A stretch of DNA of 64,000 nucleotides from Streptomyces sp. CG4 (GCF_041080655.1 NZ_CP163525.1:1364001-1428000); one strand, 5' to 3'. Numbered from the stretch's first letter, positions 16,313 to 24,830 are shown. The notes: generated from the letters alone by a model not told the origin. Made by a program: numbers and translations.

Positions 16313-17740
16313 ATGCACGTCACCGGAACCGCACCGCAGCCGGCTCCGGCCCCCTCCGAGGACCTCACGGCTCCCGGCGGAGACCTTCGGGACACCACGA
16401 GCGGCGAGGACGCCCAGAGCTCCGGCAGCAAGCACGCCCGGCGCTTCGGGCTGCCGGTCGCGACCGCGCTGGTCATGGGCAACATCATCGGTGGCGGCAT
16501 CTTCCTGCTGCCCGCCTCCATCGCCCCTTACGGCACGGTCAGCCTGGTCGCCTTCGCCGTCCTGACCGTCGGCGCCATCATGCTCGCCCTGGTCTTCGGC
16601 CGACTCGCCGCGCGCGACCCCCGTACCGGCGGCCCGTACGTCTACGCCCGCGAGGCCTTCGGCGACTTCGCCGGGTTCCTCGCCGCATGGGCGTACTGGA
16701 TCACCACCTGGGTGTCGAACGCGGCGCTCGCCGTCGCCGCCGTCGGCTATCTGGACGTGCTGATCCCGGTCAACGACCACAAGTGGACCGCGTGCCTGGC
16801 CGCCCTTGCCCTGCAGTGGCTGCCCGCGCTCGCCAACTTCGCCGGTACCCGGTACGTGGGAGCCGTCCAACTGGTGGCGACGGTGCTGAAGTTCGTACCG
16901 CTGCTGCTCGTGGCCGTCGGCGGGCTGTTCTTCTTCGATCCGTCCCGGCTCGGGCCGTTCAACGCCAGCGGTCACAGCGCCGTCGGCGCGGTCTCCGCCT
17001 CCGCCGCGCTGCTGCTCTTCTCCTACCTCGGGGTGGAGTCCGCGGCCGTGAGCGCCGGCGAGGTCAGGAACGCCCGCCGCAACGTGGGGCGCGCCACGGT
17101 CATCGGCACCGCGGGCGCCGCGCTGGTGTATCTGCTGGGCACGCTGTCCGTCTTCGGAACGGTCGCGCACGACCGGCTGGTGACCTCCACCGCCCCCTTC
17201 TCCGACGCCGTGAACACGATGTTCGGCGGCGGTTGGGGCGGTACGGCGGTGGCGCTGGCGGCGCTGGTGTCGATGACCGGATGCCTCAACGGCTGGACGC
17301 TGCTGAGCGCCCAGACCCCGTACGCGGCGGCCAAGGACGGCCTGTTCCCGGCCGCCTTCGGGCGCCGGCGCCGGGGTGTGCCAACGGTCGGCGTCGCCGT
17401 CACCGTGGTCCTCTCCTCGCTCCTGACCGCCTACAACTACCTGTCGGGCTCGGGGAAGGTCTTCGAGGTCCTGGTCCTCGTCACCACGTTCACCGCTACC
17501 GTGCCGTACCTGCTGGCGACGGCCGCGCAGCTCTTCCACCTGGTCTCCGGCCGAGGCGAGTCGGTGGACCGCGCCCGGCTGGTGCGGGACTCGGTGATCA
17601 CTGCGCTGGCGGCCGCCTTCTCCCTCTGGCTGATGGCCGGTGCCGGCTACGCGGCGGTGTACCAGGGCGTGCTGTTCCTGTTCGCCGGGGTGCTCGTCTA
17701 CGCCGTGATGGCGGCACGTCGGCAGCGACGCGAGGCCTAG
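16313..17740 (+). CDS. APC-superfamily amino acid permease
   Basis: A 475-residue integral membrane protein with about 12 hydrophobic segments and the N-terminal APC signature ATALVMGNIIGGGIFLLPAS. FSYLGVESAAVSAGEVRNARRNV and the later AQTPYAAAKDGLFPAAFG also fit basic-amino-acid/antiporter-like APC members. The ATG at 16313 is chosen because AGAGG lies 7 nt upstream; in-frame sequence extends further 5'. It follows the hydroxyproline cluster on the same strand and could import hydroxyproline or another amino acid; that link is positional only. Confidence 0.85.
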   Translation: MHVTGTAPQPAPAPSEDLTAPGGDLRDTTSGEDAQSSGSKHARRFGLPVATALVMGNIIGGGIFLLPASIAPYGTVSLVAFAVLTVGAIMLALVFGRLAARDPRTGGPYVYAREAFGDFAGFLAAWAYWITTWVSNAALAVAAVGYLDVLIPVNDHKWTACLAALALQWLPALANFAGTRYVGAVQLVATVLKFVPLLLVAVGGLFFFDPSRLGPFNASGHSAVGAVSASAALLLFSYLGVESAAVSAGEVRNARRNVGRATVIGTAGAALVYLLGTLSVFGTVAHDRLVTSTAPFSDAVNTMFGGGWGGTAVALAALVSMTGCLNGWTLLSAQTPYAAAKDGLFPAAFGRRRRGVPTVGVAVTVVLSSLLTAYNYLSGSGKVFEVLVLVTTFTATVPYLLATAAQLFHLVSGRGESVDRARLVRDSVITALAAAFSLWLMAGAGYAAVYQGVLFLFAGVLVYAVMAARRQRREA

Positions 17741-17911
17741 CCGGACTGGAGCCGCCGGACAGGGCCTGGCCCCGAGGGCCCGCCGCCGCGGGCCGCGCTC
17801 CGACGCGTCGGTCTCCTCCGCCGATGTCACAATCGAAGGCGAGGCGGCCCCCGGCGGCCGGACCACCGGCACGGCTGCCGAGACGGTACCCCGGCGTGTC
17901 AGGAGGTCGGA

Positions 17912-17962
17912 ATGTACCGCTCACGTGCGGCGACCGAACAGCCGGCCACCAGGCGCGCCTGA
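17912..17962 (+). CDS. Possible 16-codon upstream ORF coupled to the phosphatase gene
   Basis: GGAGG precedes an ATG at 17912 that opens MYRSRAATEQPATRRA and stops at TGA 17960-17962, overlapping the ATG of the next gene (TGATG). The ribosome-binding site in front of this short ORF is far better than anything in front of the phosphatase, suggesting translational coupling. The peptide itself is not recognised. Confidence 0.35.
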   Translation: MYRSRAATEQPATRRA

Positions 17963-19296
17963 TGACCCGGGAGCGGATGGGGCGGCAGCCGAGGCGGGCG
18001 CACGTCCCCGACCTGCATGTTCGGCTGCGGTCCGAGCTGGGCCGGATCGACGACCAACTGCGTTCCCTGCTGTCCGCCATGGACCGGCTGCAGGGCCTGC
18101 TGGACGCGGTGGTGGCCATCAGCCGTGAGGTGGAGCTGCCTGCGGTGCTGCGCCGTATCGTCACCACCGCCATGGACCTGGTGGGGGCCCGCTACGGGGC
18201 ACTGGGCGTGCTCGACGCGTCCGGAGAGCGCCTGGAACAGTTCGTCGCGGCCGGTCTGTCCGAGCAGGAACGCGCTGATCTCGCCGAGGTCGGCCTGCCC
18301 CGTGGTCTGGGCGTCCTCGGCCATCTGATCCGCTACCCCGAACCCCTGCGGATCGACGACATCACGGCCCATCCGTCCTCCGCCGGGTTCCCGCCCGGCC
18401 ACCCGCGCATGTGCACCCTGCTCGGCGTCGCCATCAGCGTGCGGGGCGAGATCTACGGCGACCTCTACCTGGCCGAGCGGAGCGACGGCCGGCCCTTCGA
18501 CGTGCACGACGAGAACGTCGTCGTCGCCCTGGCCGGCGCCGCCGGCATCGCGATCGAGAACGTCCGCCTGTTCGAGAAGATCCGGGTGGGCGCCGAGCAG
18601 TTCCAGCGGCTGCTGCTGCCCACCCTGCCCGACCTGCGGCCCTTCACCGCCGCCGCCATCTACCGGCCCGCCGCCGAGCCGAGTCAGCTCGGCGGGGACT
18701 GGTACGACGCCATCCTGCTGCCCGACAAGGTCGTGGCGGTCGTCATCGGCGACGTGGTCGGCCACGATCTGCAGGCCGCCGCCGCCATGGCCTCCACCCG
18801 CAACATGCTGCGCGCCCTGCTGTTCGACCACACCAGTCCGCCCGGCGCGATCCTCGCCCAGCTCGACCATGCCCTGGAAGCCATCACGAGCAATCCCGTC
18901 ACGACCACCACCCTGGCCCGCATCGAACCGGAGGGACCCGGCTGGCGGCTGCGCTGGAGCACCGCGGGCCACGTCCCGCCCATGATCGTCACCCAGGATC
19001 GCCGGGTGCGGTACCTGCTCGCCGAGCCCGGACTGCCGCTCGGCGTCGATCCCGAGCAGGCCCGGCCCGACCACTCGCGCTTCCTGCCGCAGGGCGCGAC
19101 CGTGGTGTTCTTCACCGACGGGCTGATCGAGCATCCCAACCACTCCATCGACGAGAGCCTGAGCCAGCTCGCCGGACTCGCCGCGGAACATGCCGACCTG
19201 CCCCTGCCGGAGTTCGTGCGGGCACTGGCCGATCACCACCCCAGCGACGGTCACGACGACATGGCCATCCTCGCCCTGCGCACCCCGCAGGCCTGA
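17962..19296 (+). CDS. GAF-domain PP2C-type (SpoIIE-like) serine phosphatase
   Basis: The 444-residue protein starts with a basic segment and a helical linker (residues 25-55), then a GAF domain (about 55-210: VELPAVLRRIVTTAMDLVGARYGALGVLD ... AGIAIENVRLFEKI) and a PPM/SpoIIE catalytic domain (about 215-444). Metal-binding acidic residues are in LGGDWYDAILLPD, VVIGDVVGHDLQAAAAMA and the terminal GHDDMAILAL. Such Streptomyces proteins dephosphorylate anti-sigma-factor antagonists in partner-switching cascades. There is no kinase or PAS domain. ATG 17962 is used because it overlaps the upstream ORF; an in-frame GTG at 17896 is an alternative. Confidence 0.85.
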   Translation: MTRERMGRQPRRAHVPDLHVRLRSELGRIDDQLRSLLSAMDRLQGLLDAVVAISREVELPAVLRRIVTTAMDLVGARYGALGVLDASGERLEQFVAAGLSEQERADLAEVGLPRGLGVLGHLIRYPEPLRIDDITAHPSSAGFPPGHPRMCTLLGVAISVRGEIYGDLYLAERSDGRPFDVHDENVVVALAGAAGIAIENVRLFEKIRVGAEQFQRLLLPTLPDLRPFTAAAIYRPAAEPSQLGGDWYDAILLPDKVVAVVIGDVVGHDLQAAAAMASTRNMLRALLFDHTSPPGAILAQLDHALEAITSNPVTTTTLARIEPEGPGWRLRWSTAGHVPPMIVTQDRRVRYLLAEPGLPLGVDPEQARPDHSRFLPQGATVVFFTDGLIEHPNHSIDESLSQLAGLAAEHADLPLPEFVRALADHHPSDGHDDMAILALRTPQA

Positions 19297-19384
19297 CCTC
19301 GACGGCGACGTGGAGGATCCGGGCGATCGGACGGATGATGGGCTTCGAGGTGATATCCACCGATATCGGCACGGAGGTCGCCCG

Positions 19385-20452
19385 ATGGATGGCGCGCGGC
19401 TCGAACAGCTCCGGCGCGGCGGCTCGGCCGCCCTGGAGATCTGTGCCATCACCGCGCTGTACTACGGTTCCGCCAAGGCAGGGCTGCTCCAGCAGCTGGT
19501 GCGCAACCAGGTCACCCCACTGTGGCCGCCGAGCGGTATCGCGGTGGCGAGCCTGCTCCTGCGCGGTCCGCGGGTCTGGCCCGGCATCGCGCTCGGCGCC
19601 TTTCTGACCAATGTCTCGCTGGGCCCGTCGCTCCCGGCCGTGTTCGCGATCACGGCGGGCAACACCCTCGCTCCTCTGTGCTCGTACGCGCTGCTGCGCC
19701 GTGCGGGGTTCCGCAACGAACTGAACCGGCTGCGAGACGCGCTCGCGCTGATCTTTCTCGGTGCGTTCACCGGGATGCTGATCAGCGCGACGACGGGCAG
19801 CGCGACCCTGCTGCTCGCCGGGGTGCTGCGCACCAGGGGCTTCTGGCCGACGTGGTGGGTCTGGTGGACCGGCGACGCGATGGGCGTGCTGGTGGTCACG
19901 CCGGTCCTGCTCGTCCTCCGCTCGGTGCGCCGGCCGAGGGACGTTCTACCGTTGCGGTGGGCGGAGGGGCTGCTGCTTCTGGCAGCCGTCGCCGGCATCG
20001 GTTTCGTCGAGACCAGCAGCACACCGCTGCTGTTCCTCGGCTACCCGTTGCTGATCTGGGCCGCCTTCCGCTTCCAGCTGGCCGGGGCCGCGCCCTGCGC
20101 GCTGGCCGTATCGACCTTTGCGATCATCGCCGCCACCCGGCAGACGGGCCCGTTCGCCGGCCGCGACCTGCTCACCAGCATGATCACCCTGCAGGCGTTC
20201 AACGGCTCCGCCGCCCTGACCGCGCTGATGCTCGCCGCCGTCATCAGCGAGCGGAGCCAGACCCAGCGGGAGATCGTACGAGCCTGCGGGCAGCTCGCCG
20301 GAATGGCGGCCAAGATCGCCACGAGCAGCCACCACCCGAGGCTCCCCAACGGGGAGGGCGAGCTCCCGGACGGGGCGGACGAGAAGCTCCCCGACGAGGC
20401 GGACCGGACACAGGAAGAACACGGCAGCCAGGCCGGACACTCAACGACATGA
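19385..20452 (+). CDS. MASE1-domain integral membrane sensor
   Basis: The 355-residue protein has about eight hydrophobic helices matching MASE1: PLWPPSGIAVASLLL, PGIALGAFLTN, FLGAFTGMLISATTGSATLLLAG, WVWWTGDAMGVLVVTPVLL and PLLIWAAFRF. MASE1 normally carries a histidine kinase, GGDEF or phosphatase output; here the membrane part is followed only by about 60 polar residues with an acidic LPDGADEKLPDEAD repeat. It may signal through a partner, plausibly the GAF-PP2C phosphatase 88 nt upstream. GGAGGT lies before the ATG at 19385. Confidence 0.83.
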   Translation: MDGARLEQLRRGGSAALEICAITALYYGSAKAGLLQQLVRNQVTPLWPPSGIAVASLLLRGPRVWPGIALGAFLTNVSLGPSLPAVFAITAGNTLAPLCSYALLRRAGFRNELNRLRDALALIFLGAFTGMLISATTGSATLLLAGVLRTRGFWPTWWVWWTGDAMGVLVVTPVLLVLRSVRRPRDVLPLRWAEGLLLLAAVAGIGFVETSSTPLLFLGYPLLIWAAFRFQLAGAAPCALAVSTFAIIAATRQTGPFAGRDLLTSMITLQAFNGSAALTALMLAAVISERSQTQREIVRACGQLAGMAAKIATSSHHPRLPNGEGELPDGADEKLPDEADRTQEEHGSQAGHSTT

Positions 20453-20673
20453 GATGCAGCGTCGACTTCTTCCTGTCCAGTGCCGACGAGCTGATCAGGG
20501 CAGCTGCACCCTGGCTGCCGCACGCTTCCTGGATCTTCGCCAACGCCCGAGAACACCCGCTCCTGGATTCCGTGCTCGACGCGTCGGGGCTCGCCGGCAT
20601 CGTCGTCACCGATGGCCCTCGTCCCGTACGCCTCATCAGCCCGTACCCTTCAAGCAGGCTCGATCGGGCATGA
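20449..20673 (+). CDS. Small protein coupled to the MASE1 gene
   Basis: The ATG overlaps the MASE1 stop (ATGA) and opens a 74-residue protein without a recognised domain. It has a Cys near the start, a FFLSSADELIRAAAPWLPHASW segment and GLAGIVVTDGPRPVRLI. Coupling and ordinary codon use support it being real. It could be the missing partner of the sensor; no function is assigned. Confidence 0.5.
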   Translation: MRCSVDFFLSSADELIRAAAPWLPHASWIFANAREHPLLDSVLDASGLAGIVVTDGPRPVRLISPYPSSRLDRA

Positions 20674-20718
20674 GCGGCAGCCCTGGGACACCGGTGCCGC
20701 TGCTCGCCCTCGCTGCTA

Positions 20719-20887
20719 ATTAAGAGCTGCGATCATGATCGCTACAGTACGGGCGTGCAGGTGGGCACCCGGTCGGGCTGTAAACTCCGCGTCCAGCCAG
20801 AAGGCCGGATGCGACTCTCATCAGCCTGCCCACCAAGGGCTCTCCAAGACTCCGTCGGCCGGCCTTCTGGGGCACCCCAGACTGCTG
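20719..20887 (+). ncRNA. Candidate bridge-RNA-like unit A of the IS110 left end
   Basis: The unit begins ATTAAGAGCTGCGATCATG, contains the perfect palindrome GCGATCATGATCGC (20730-20743) and a 12-bp stem CCAGAAGGCCGG (20797-20808) / CCGGCCTTCTGG (20859-20870). The stem encloses a 50-nt loop with a GCCC/GGGC inner pairing. Unit B repeats the layout with compensating changes in the long stem. IS110 elements encode a structured bridge RNA in this position; the target- and donor-binding loops were not identified here. Confidence 0.5.
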
Positions 20888-21058
20888 ATTAAGAGTGGCG
20901 ACTCGATCGCTTGTACGGACTTGCCAGCGGGTGTCCCTGCTGTCCGATGATCGTTACATCTACAGCCTGGAAGGCTGGATGCGACTTTCAATCGCCTGCC
21001 CATCGAAGGGGCTCCTTGAGACTGCGTCGGCCAGCCTTCAGGCCACCCTCACTAACTG
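20888..21058 (+). ncRNA. Candidate bridge-RNA-like unit B of the IS110 left end
   Basis: This is a diverged tandem copy of unit A. The long stem is CCTGGAAGGCTGG (20966-20978) with CCAGCCTTCAGG (21031-21042). Relative to unit A, a C-to-T change on the left arm is matched by G-to-A on the right arm, which supports conserved RNA pairing. The small hairpin is GCGA-CTCGA-TCGC. A third, partial unit begins at 21059 (GCGAT-TCG-ATCGC) and runs into the transposase leader. Confidence 0.5.
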
Positions 21059-21145
21059 ATTAAGAGCTGCGATTCGATCGCTCGTACGGACTTACTCCAG
21101 GGGTGGCCTGGCACTTTTTGTCCGTGATCGACCTGGAGAGACGAG

Positions 21146-22387
21146 ATGACGCAGCGGCCACCGCAGGTATGGGCTGGGATCGACGTAGGAAAAGGACATC
21201 ACTGGTTCACAGTGGTCGACAGCGACGGCGAGTCGCTGTGGAACCGCAAGGTGGTTAACTCTGAGTCCGACATCCTGGCCGCATTCGGCGAGGTCATGGG
21301 CATGTCGGACCACGTAACCTGGGCTCTCGACCTCATTGACGGCCCGGCATCTCTGCTTCTAGGAATTATGGCTAACCACGGCCAGAACCCGCGGTACGTC
21401 GCCGGCTCGAAGTTCGCGGCCTTCAAGAAGAGCTTCAGTGGGCAGGGCAAGACCGACTTGAAGGACTCCTACATCATTGCCGAGTTCACCCGTTGCCTTC
21501 GACGGCAGACGGTCCCTGTGCCAGCGCCCCCAAGGGTCACCAAGGAACTCACGCTCATCCTGTCCCACCGCAACGGCCTCTCAACCGAACGCACCAGGAC
21601 CATCAACCGCATGAGAGCCCTGCTCACCAGCATGTTCCCGGAGCTGGAGCGGTCCTTCGACTACGCCCAGGCCGCAGGGCCTCTGGTCCTCCTATCCGGA
21701 TACCAGACACCAGCTGCCATCCGACGCATGGGCGAGAGCAGGCTGACTGCCTGGCTCACCAAGCGTGGAGTAAGGAATGCGGCAGCCCTCGCAGAAAAGG
21801 CCGTAACAGCCGCTAAATCCCAGGAATCAGCAGCCAGTGAAGAAGACCTGGCAGCCGAGCTGGTGGCCGAACTCGCTCAAAAGATCACGGAGATGAACAA
21901 CCGGCTGAAGGAGCTGGAGAAGAAGATCAAGGAACTTCTCTCCCAACACCCCCAGGCGCCCATCGTCCTTTCCATGCCTGGCTTCGGCCAACTCCTTGCG
22001 TCCGAACTTCTCGCAGCGATCGGCGACATCTCACGGTTCCCGACCGCTGGGCGACTCGCTGTCGCGTCGGGAATGGCTCCCGTCTCTCGTGACTCCGGAT
22101 CAAACACGGGAAACCGCCTGCGCCCGACCCAATACAGCCGCCCCCTCCAGCGGGCATTCTTCCTGTCGACCCAGGTCGCATTCTTGACCGCGGGGACGTG
22201 GGAGAACGAGATGTACCTGCGCAAGTACAAGGGCTACACACACGACAAAGGCCGCCACAAGAAGGCCGTCATCGCTGTCGCCCGCCAGCGAGTCTCCATC
22301 CTGTGGGCCATGCTCCGGGACGGTCGGCTCTACGAGAGGGAGTACAACCCCCGCGAGAAGACAGCCACAGAGGTTCAGGCTGCTTGA
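21146..22387 (+). CDS. IS110-family transposase (DEDD recombinase)
   Basis: The 413-residue protein has the N-terminal RuvC-like DEDD domain (WAGIDVGKGHHWFTVVDSDG, WALDLIDGP, GKTDLKDSYIIAEF) and a C-terminal transposase domain with PGFGQLLASELLAAIGDISRF and the putative nucleophilic Ser region ASGMAPVSRDSGS. A lysine-rich coiled coil lies around residues 245-272. GGAGAG precedes the ATG. The gene looks intact, so the element may still be mobile. Confidence 0.92.
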   Translation: MTQRPPQVWAGIDVGKGHHWFTVVDSDGESLWNRKVVNSESDILAAFGEVMGMSDHVTWALDLIDGPASLLLGIMANHGQNPRYVAGSKFAAFKKSFSGQGKTDLKDSYIIAEFTRCLRRQTVPVPAPPRVTKELTLILSHRNGLSTERTRTINRMRALLTSMFPELERSFDYAQAAGPLVLLSGYQTPAAIRRMGESRLTAWLTKRGVRNAAALAEKAVTAAKSQESAASEEDLAAELVAELAQKITEMNNRLKELEKKIKELLSQHPQAPIVLSMPGFGQLLASELLAAIGDISRFPTAGRLAVASGMAPVSRDSGSNTGNRLRPTQYSRPLQRAFFLSTQVAFLTAGTWENEMYLRKYKGYTHDKGRHKKAVIAVARQRVSILWAMLRDGRLYEREYNPREKTATEVQAA

Positions 22388-22433
22388 CGAAACCCATTAA
22401 GAGTCTCATGGGGCGTGCGATAGGTTCCCCACC

Positions 22434-22982
22434 ATGATCGAACCTGGAACCTTCACCTGGCCGACGGCCCCGTTACCGACCGACCGGCTCGTGCTCCGCC
22501 AGTCCGAGGCCCGGGACCGCGCGGCCTTCGTCGAGCTGTTCGCCTCGCCCGAGGTGGGCACCTACATCGGCGGCGCCCGGCCTCGCGACGAACTCGAACG
22601 CGCGATGCCTGAAGTCCCCGGCCGACGCCCCGGCTGTTTCGTGGTCGAACTCGACGGAACGATGATCGGCATGATCACGCTCGATCCCCGCGGCGCCGAG
22701 CGCCGGGGACATGTCCGCCCCGAGGCCGGAGAGACCGAACTCGGTTACCTGTTCCTGCCCGAGGCGTGGGGACGCGGTTACGCCTTCGAGGCGTGCGCGG
22801 CGGCACTCGACTGGTTCACCGGCGCGCGGCCCGGCGAACCCGTGGTGCTCTCCACCCAGAGCGCCAACCACCGGGCGATGCGCCTCGCGGCGAGACTGGG
22901 CTTCACCGAGGTCGAGCGGTTCGAGGAGTACGGCGCCGAGCAGTGGTTCGGCGTGCGCCACCCGGCCACGTCGGCAGGATGA
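22434..22982 (+). CDS. GNAT acetyltransferase (RimJ/RimL-like)
   Basis: The 182-residue protein has LPTDRLVLRQSEARDRAAF, GMITLDPRG, ELGYLFLPEAWGRGYAFEAC (acetyl-CoA loop) and SANHRAMRLAARLGFTEVERF. This is the pattern of ribosomal-protein or small-molecule N-acetyltransferases of the RimJ group. It begins 30 nt after the IS110 right end and overlaps or abuts the dipeptidase gene. The IS may have separated it from its own promoter. Confidence 0.85.
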   Translation: MIEPGTFTWPTAPLPTDRLVLRQSEARDRAAFVELFASPEVGTYIGGARPRDELERAMPEVPGRRPGCFVVELDGTMIGMITLDPRGAERRGHVRPEAGETELGYLFLPEAWGRGYAFEACAAALDWFTGARPGEPVVLSTQSANHRAMRLAARLGFTEVERFEEYGAEQWFGVRHPATSAG

Positions 22983-22993
22983 GGGGCGGCGAC

Positions 22994-23656
22994 ATGGACG
23001 CGATCGTGCTGATGTCGGATCCGAAGGTCGCCGCCGTGCCCGTGACCGAGTCCGGCGAACGCCTCGTGGACGTCCGCCTCGGCGGCCGTCTGCTCGTCGA
23101 CACCCGCAAGCAGGACCCGGCCGACGCCTTCGCCCACCTGCGGGAAGGCGTGTTGGAGCGGCTGCTCACGGCACAGACCATGCTCCCGACGGGCATCCGG
23201 CTGCTGTTCGTCGAGGGGTACCGACCCCCTTCCCTCCAGCGGGAGTACTTCGAGGAGTACGCCGGCCGGCTGCGAGCCGCCCACCCCGGCTGGTCCTCCC
23301 AGGAGATCCACTCGGCGGCGAGCAGGTACGTGTCACCCCCCAACATCGCCCCGCACAGCGCCGGCGCGGCCGTCGACCTCACCCTCGCCGATGCCGACGG
23401 GAACGAGCTGGACCTGGGCACGCGCATGAACGCGGACCCGGAGGAGAGCGCCGGCGCCTGCTACACCCACGCCCCGAACATCAGCGAGGAGGCCCGCGCC
23501 AACCGGGAGCTGCTGGGCACCGTACTCACGGCCGCAGGGCTGGTGAACTACCCCACGGAGTGGTGGCACTGGTCCTTCGGGGACCGCTACTGGGCCTTGC
23601 TCACGGGCAACGCCACGGCGCTCTACGGCCCCAAGGAGCTCGGCTCGCGCAACTGA
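22994..23656 (+). CDS. VanX-like D-Ala-D-Ala dipeptidase (M15D)
   Basis: The 220-residue protein shows the M15 motifs: FVEGYRPPSLQREYF, the zinc site region IAPHSAGAAVDLTLAD (SxHxxGxAxD) and YPTEWWHWSFGDRYWAL with the catalytic Glu and third ligand His. Relatives hydrolyse D-alanyl-D-alanine or peptidoglycan dipeptides. No vanH or vanA homologue is nearby, so a role in peptidoglycan recycling is likelier than glycopeptide resistance. ATG 22994 is preferred for its GAGGGG; an in-frame ATG at 22979 overlaps the GNAT stop. Confidence 0.87.
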   Translation: MDAIVLMSDPKVAAVPVTESGERLVDVRLGGRLLVDTRKQDPADAFAHLREGVLERLLTAQTMLPTGIRLLFVEGYRPPSLQREYFEEYAGRLRAAHPGWSSQEIHSAASRYVSPPNIAPHSAGAAVDLTLADADGNELDLGTRMNADPEESAGACYTHAPNISEEARANRELLGTVLTAAGLVNYPTEWWHWSFGDRYWALLTGNATALYGPKELGSRN

Positions 23657-23784
23657 CCGACCAGACCTCCTGTTCCGGCCCGGGCAGCGTACCGAGAGCG
23701 AGCCGCCCGCCCTGGTCCGGCAAGAGGAATTGTCACGACGTGTGGATGAGGAGTGGTTGCCTGCTGGCAGGCGAAGGGACTTGA

Positions 23785-23803
23785 GTCTCCAGTAGGGGGA
23801 GAC
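23785..23803. promoter_or_regulatory. MerR-type operator
   Basis: GTCTCC-(7 nt)-GGAGAC is a perfect inverted repeat 15 nt before the MerR gene start and overlaps a possible -35 (CTTGAG). Its size and position suit binding by the adjacent MerR protein to its own promoter. Confidence 0.65.
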
Positions 23804-23817
23804 ACGAAGGTGGGGAC

Positions 23818-24756
23818 ATGGACGGCGACACGCTCTACTCGATCGGTGAACTGGCTCGACGGACCGGTCTCACGGTCAAGACCATTCGGTTCTACTCCGA
23901 TCGCGGAATCGTGGCGCCGACGGACCGCAGCCCGGCCGGCTACCGCCTCTACAGCATCAACGCCGTCGCACGCCTGGACCTCGTGCGGACCCTGCGCGAG
24001 CTGGGACTGGACCTTCCCACGATCCGCAAGGTCGTGGACCGCGAGCTCTCGCTTCCCGAGGTCGCCGCGGCGCACGCCGAAGCACTGGCAGTGCAGATCC
24101 GCGTCCTGCGCCTGCGGCGCGCGGTGCTGACGGCAGTGGCCGAGCGCGGGTCCACACCTGAGGAGACGGAACTCATGAACCGGCTGGCCCAGCTTTCCGA
24201 GGACGAACGCAGACGCCTGATCGGCGATTTCCTCGACGCCGTCTTCGGCGGTCTTGACGCCGACCCCGCATTCGCGGGGGTCATGCGCTCGATGACCCCC
24301 GAGTTGCCCGACAACCCGGAGGCAGAACAGCTCCAGGCGTGGGTGGAACTGGCCGAAATGTCCCTGGACCCGGGTTTCCGCGCCGCCGTGCGGCGGATGG
24401 CCGAGGACCAGGCGGCCGAGCGGGCCCGAAGCGACATGCGGGGCCCGCGCCGCGACATTGCCGCAGCCGTCCGTGACCAGGCCGGCCCGGCCCTGACCGC
24501 CGGCATCGACCCGGCCTCACCCCAGGCCGATCCGATCGTCGCGGAGTTCACGGCGCACTACGCGCACCTCCTAGGCCGCCCCGACGACATCGAGCTTCGC
24601 CGCCGGCTAGCGACTCGGCTGGAGAGCGTGAACGACCCACGCAGGGAGCGATACCTCCAGCTGCTCGCAGTGGTCAACGGCTGGCCGGCCCCGGAGAGTC
24701 TGGCTCCAGTGTTCGACTGGTCCGTCCAGGCCCTGCGCGTCCGGACACAGCAATGA
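23818..24756 (+). CDS. MerR-family transcriptional regulator
   Basis: The 312-residue protein has a classical MerR N-terminus (YSIGELARRTGLTVKTIRFYSDRGIVAPTDRSPAGYRLY) in residues 7-47, a dimerisation helix to about residue 115, and a long helical C-terminal region of a type seen in Streptomyces MerR proteins with unknown ligands. No Cys cluster for metal binding is present. It probably autoregulates through 23785-23803 and may control the acetyltransferase gene coupled to its 3' end. Confidence 0.85.
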   Translation: MDGDTLYSIGELARRTGLTVKTIRFYSDRGIVAPTDRSPAGYRLYSINAVARLDLVRTLRELGLDLPTIRKVVDRELSLPEVAAAHAEALAVQIRVLRLRRAVLTAVAERGSTPEETELMNRLAQLSEDERRRLIGDFLDAVFGGLDADPAFAGVMRSMTPELPDNPEAEQLQAWVELAEMSLDPGFRAAVRRMAEDQAAERARSDMRGPRRDIAAAVRDQAGPALTAGIDPASPQADPIVAEFTAHYAHLLGRPDDIELRRRLATRLESVNDPRRERYLQLLAVVNGWPAPESLAPVFDWSVQALRVRTQQ

Positions 24757-24830
24757 CGGGGCGGTCGCAAAGAGGTATGGGGCGGACGCGGCCGGCGTCG
24801 GGTGAAAACGCCACCACACATGACCGGCTG

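Larger units (their letters stand above)
20719..22403 (+). mobile_element. IS110-family insertion sequence with duplicated left-end region
   Basis: A DEDD-type transposase gene (21146-22387) is flanked by a long non-coding left region and a short right end. The octamer ATTAAGAG occurs at 20719, 20888 and 21059 on the left and at 22396-22403 just after the transposase stop, so it probably marks the element's ends. If so the element runs from one of the three left copies to 22403 (about 1.35, 1.52 or 1.69 kb). There are no terminal inverted repeats, as expected for IS110. Confidence 0.75.

Noticed and set aside
14018-17872. Very long minus-strand open frame opposite the hydroxyproline and permease genes
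   Set aside because: It runs antisense to five genes with clear motifs; its Arg/Gly/His-rich translation has no domains. Long antisense frames are expected in high-GC coding DNA.
22979-23656. vanHAX-type glycopeptide resistance locus
   Set aside because: Only a VanX-like dipeptidase is present; no vanH, vanA or vanRS homologues lie next to it.
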